From Oceanospirillaceae bacterium (GTDB taxonomy: Bacteria; Pseudomonadota; Gammaproteobacteria; Pseudomonadales; Balneatricaceae): a stretch of 64,000 nt of DNA. The position numbers and the translations under genes are program-made. Positions within the stretch are counted from its first letter, which is position 1. Every line of letters begins with the position of its first letter. The stretch covers positions 57,350-121,349 of the forward strand of contig JABSRA010000008.1 of the NCBI GenBank assembly GCA_013215445.1, in the 5' to 3' direction. The notes under the pieces are model-generated. The model was given only the letters and a program-made list of their open reading frames with translations, was not told the DNA's origin and searched no databases. Below are positions 63,688-64,000 of the stretch, piece by piece.

Positions 63688-64000
63688 ATGAATTTTTCAG
63701 AAAAAAACAATCTACATAGTTTTGCAGACTTGGAGCAGCAAAGCCAATATTTGGCAGAGACTGTTGGCACTATCTTAATGCGACAAATTGCCAGCAAACA
63801 AAGCGCAAGCCTGGCCGTTTCAGGTGGCAGCACCCCCAAGCGACTTTTTGAACTGTTAAGTAATATCGATCTAGACTGGCAGCACGTCACGATTACGCTG
63901 GTGGATGATCGCTGGTTAGAAAGCAGTCACAGTGATAGCAATCAACAACTTGTTGAAAAAAACTTGTTACAAAACTATGCGGCCAAGGCTACATTTATTG
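63688..64000 (+). CDS. pgl: 6-phosphogluconolactonase, partial (cut by window end)
   Basis: The first 104 codons of a DevB/Pgl-type lactonase, starting one base after the zwf stop with GGAG upstream. The sugar-phosphate binding SLAVSGGSTPKRLFELLSN and VTITLVDDRWLESSHSDSN (the D-D-R-W-V-P-like motif) identify it. It hydrolyses 6-phosphogluconolactone made by Zwf. The reading frame is still open at the last base of the window. Confidence 0.93.
   Translation, partial: MNFSEKNNLHSFADLEQQSQYLAETVGTILMRQIASKQSASLAVSGGSTPKRLFELLSNIDLDWQHVTITLVDDRWLESSHSDSNQQLVEKNLLQNYAAKATFI

Noticed and set aside
1..64000. CRISPR arrays, insertion sequences, prophage genes, integrons, restriction systems
   Set aside because: No regularly spaced repeats, transposase or integrase motifs, or phage structural genes were seen.

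Overview
The window looks like the chromosome of a free-living, probably marine, gammaproteobacterium of moderate GC. The gene content suggests the Cellvibrionales/Oceanospirillales/Pseudomonadales neighbourhood: a HexR-controlled Entner-Doudoroff block with a Pseudomonas-like gap, PA2817-family, DUF1285, DUF5062 and RIO-kinase genes, a full choline-to-betaine island, and the aspartate-semialdehyde route to spermidine. I see no phage, insertion sequence, integron or CRISPR array. Taxonomy is inference from gene content only.

Layout. 0.3-5 kb: hpf, an iron-type long-chain flavodoxin behind a Fur-box-like site, a proline/threonine/glutamine-rich membrane-anchored protein, DUF1285 and a MetF-like protein. 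4.9-12.6 kb, minus strand: dgt-yciH followed by a previously easy-to-miss 35-residue membrane peptide gene, then yadG-yadH-queF-ydjA-copA. 12.9-25 kb: PA2817 family, a c-di-GMP-type sensor with a ruined GGDEF motif, tRNA-Glu with a strong stringent-type promoter, mutM, a lipoprotein hydrolase whose signal peptide appears frameshifted, a START-domain lipoprotein, a RIO kinase, a sterol-desaturase-family enzyme and a KefB-type antiporter. 25-33 kb: small housekeeping and hypothetical genes, a Cache-PAS-GGDEF-EAL protein and a beta-hydroxyacid dehydrogenase.

34-41 kb is an osmoprotection island: betI-betB-betA oxidise choline to glycine betaine and choX-choW-choV import choline. BetI probably acts on two tandem 16-bp near-palindromes sitting on its own start site. 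41-45 kb is a three-gene signalling unit (membrane histidine kinase, single-domain receiver, receiver-GGDEF-EAL). 45.5-50.9 kb is a polyamine operon: speA and speB make putrescine from arginine through agmatine, and carboxynorspermidine synthase plus nspC convert putrescine to spermidine (or diaminopropane to norspermidine). 51.4-54.3 kb holds a solitary adhesin retention-module-like protein and four small genes (DUF5062, a GreA/GreB-like protein, a flavodoxin-fold protein and an SH3b protein).

54.2-64 kb is central carbon metabolism: hexose-phosphate mutarotase, glk and edd leftwards, gap-pyk rightwards, hexR leftwards, and zwf-pgl rightwards, with pgl cut by the window end. The intergenic regions of edd/gap and hexR/zwf share a palindromic GTAATATTAC-type core, the likely HexR operators.

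The most unusual unexplained structure is a diverged interspersed repeat of about 145 bp, present in three intergenic regions (near 12.7, 21.5 and 33.0 kb). It explains several spurious open frames and matches no element I recognise.
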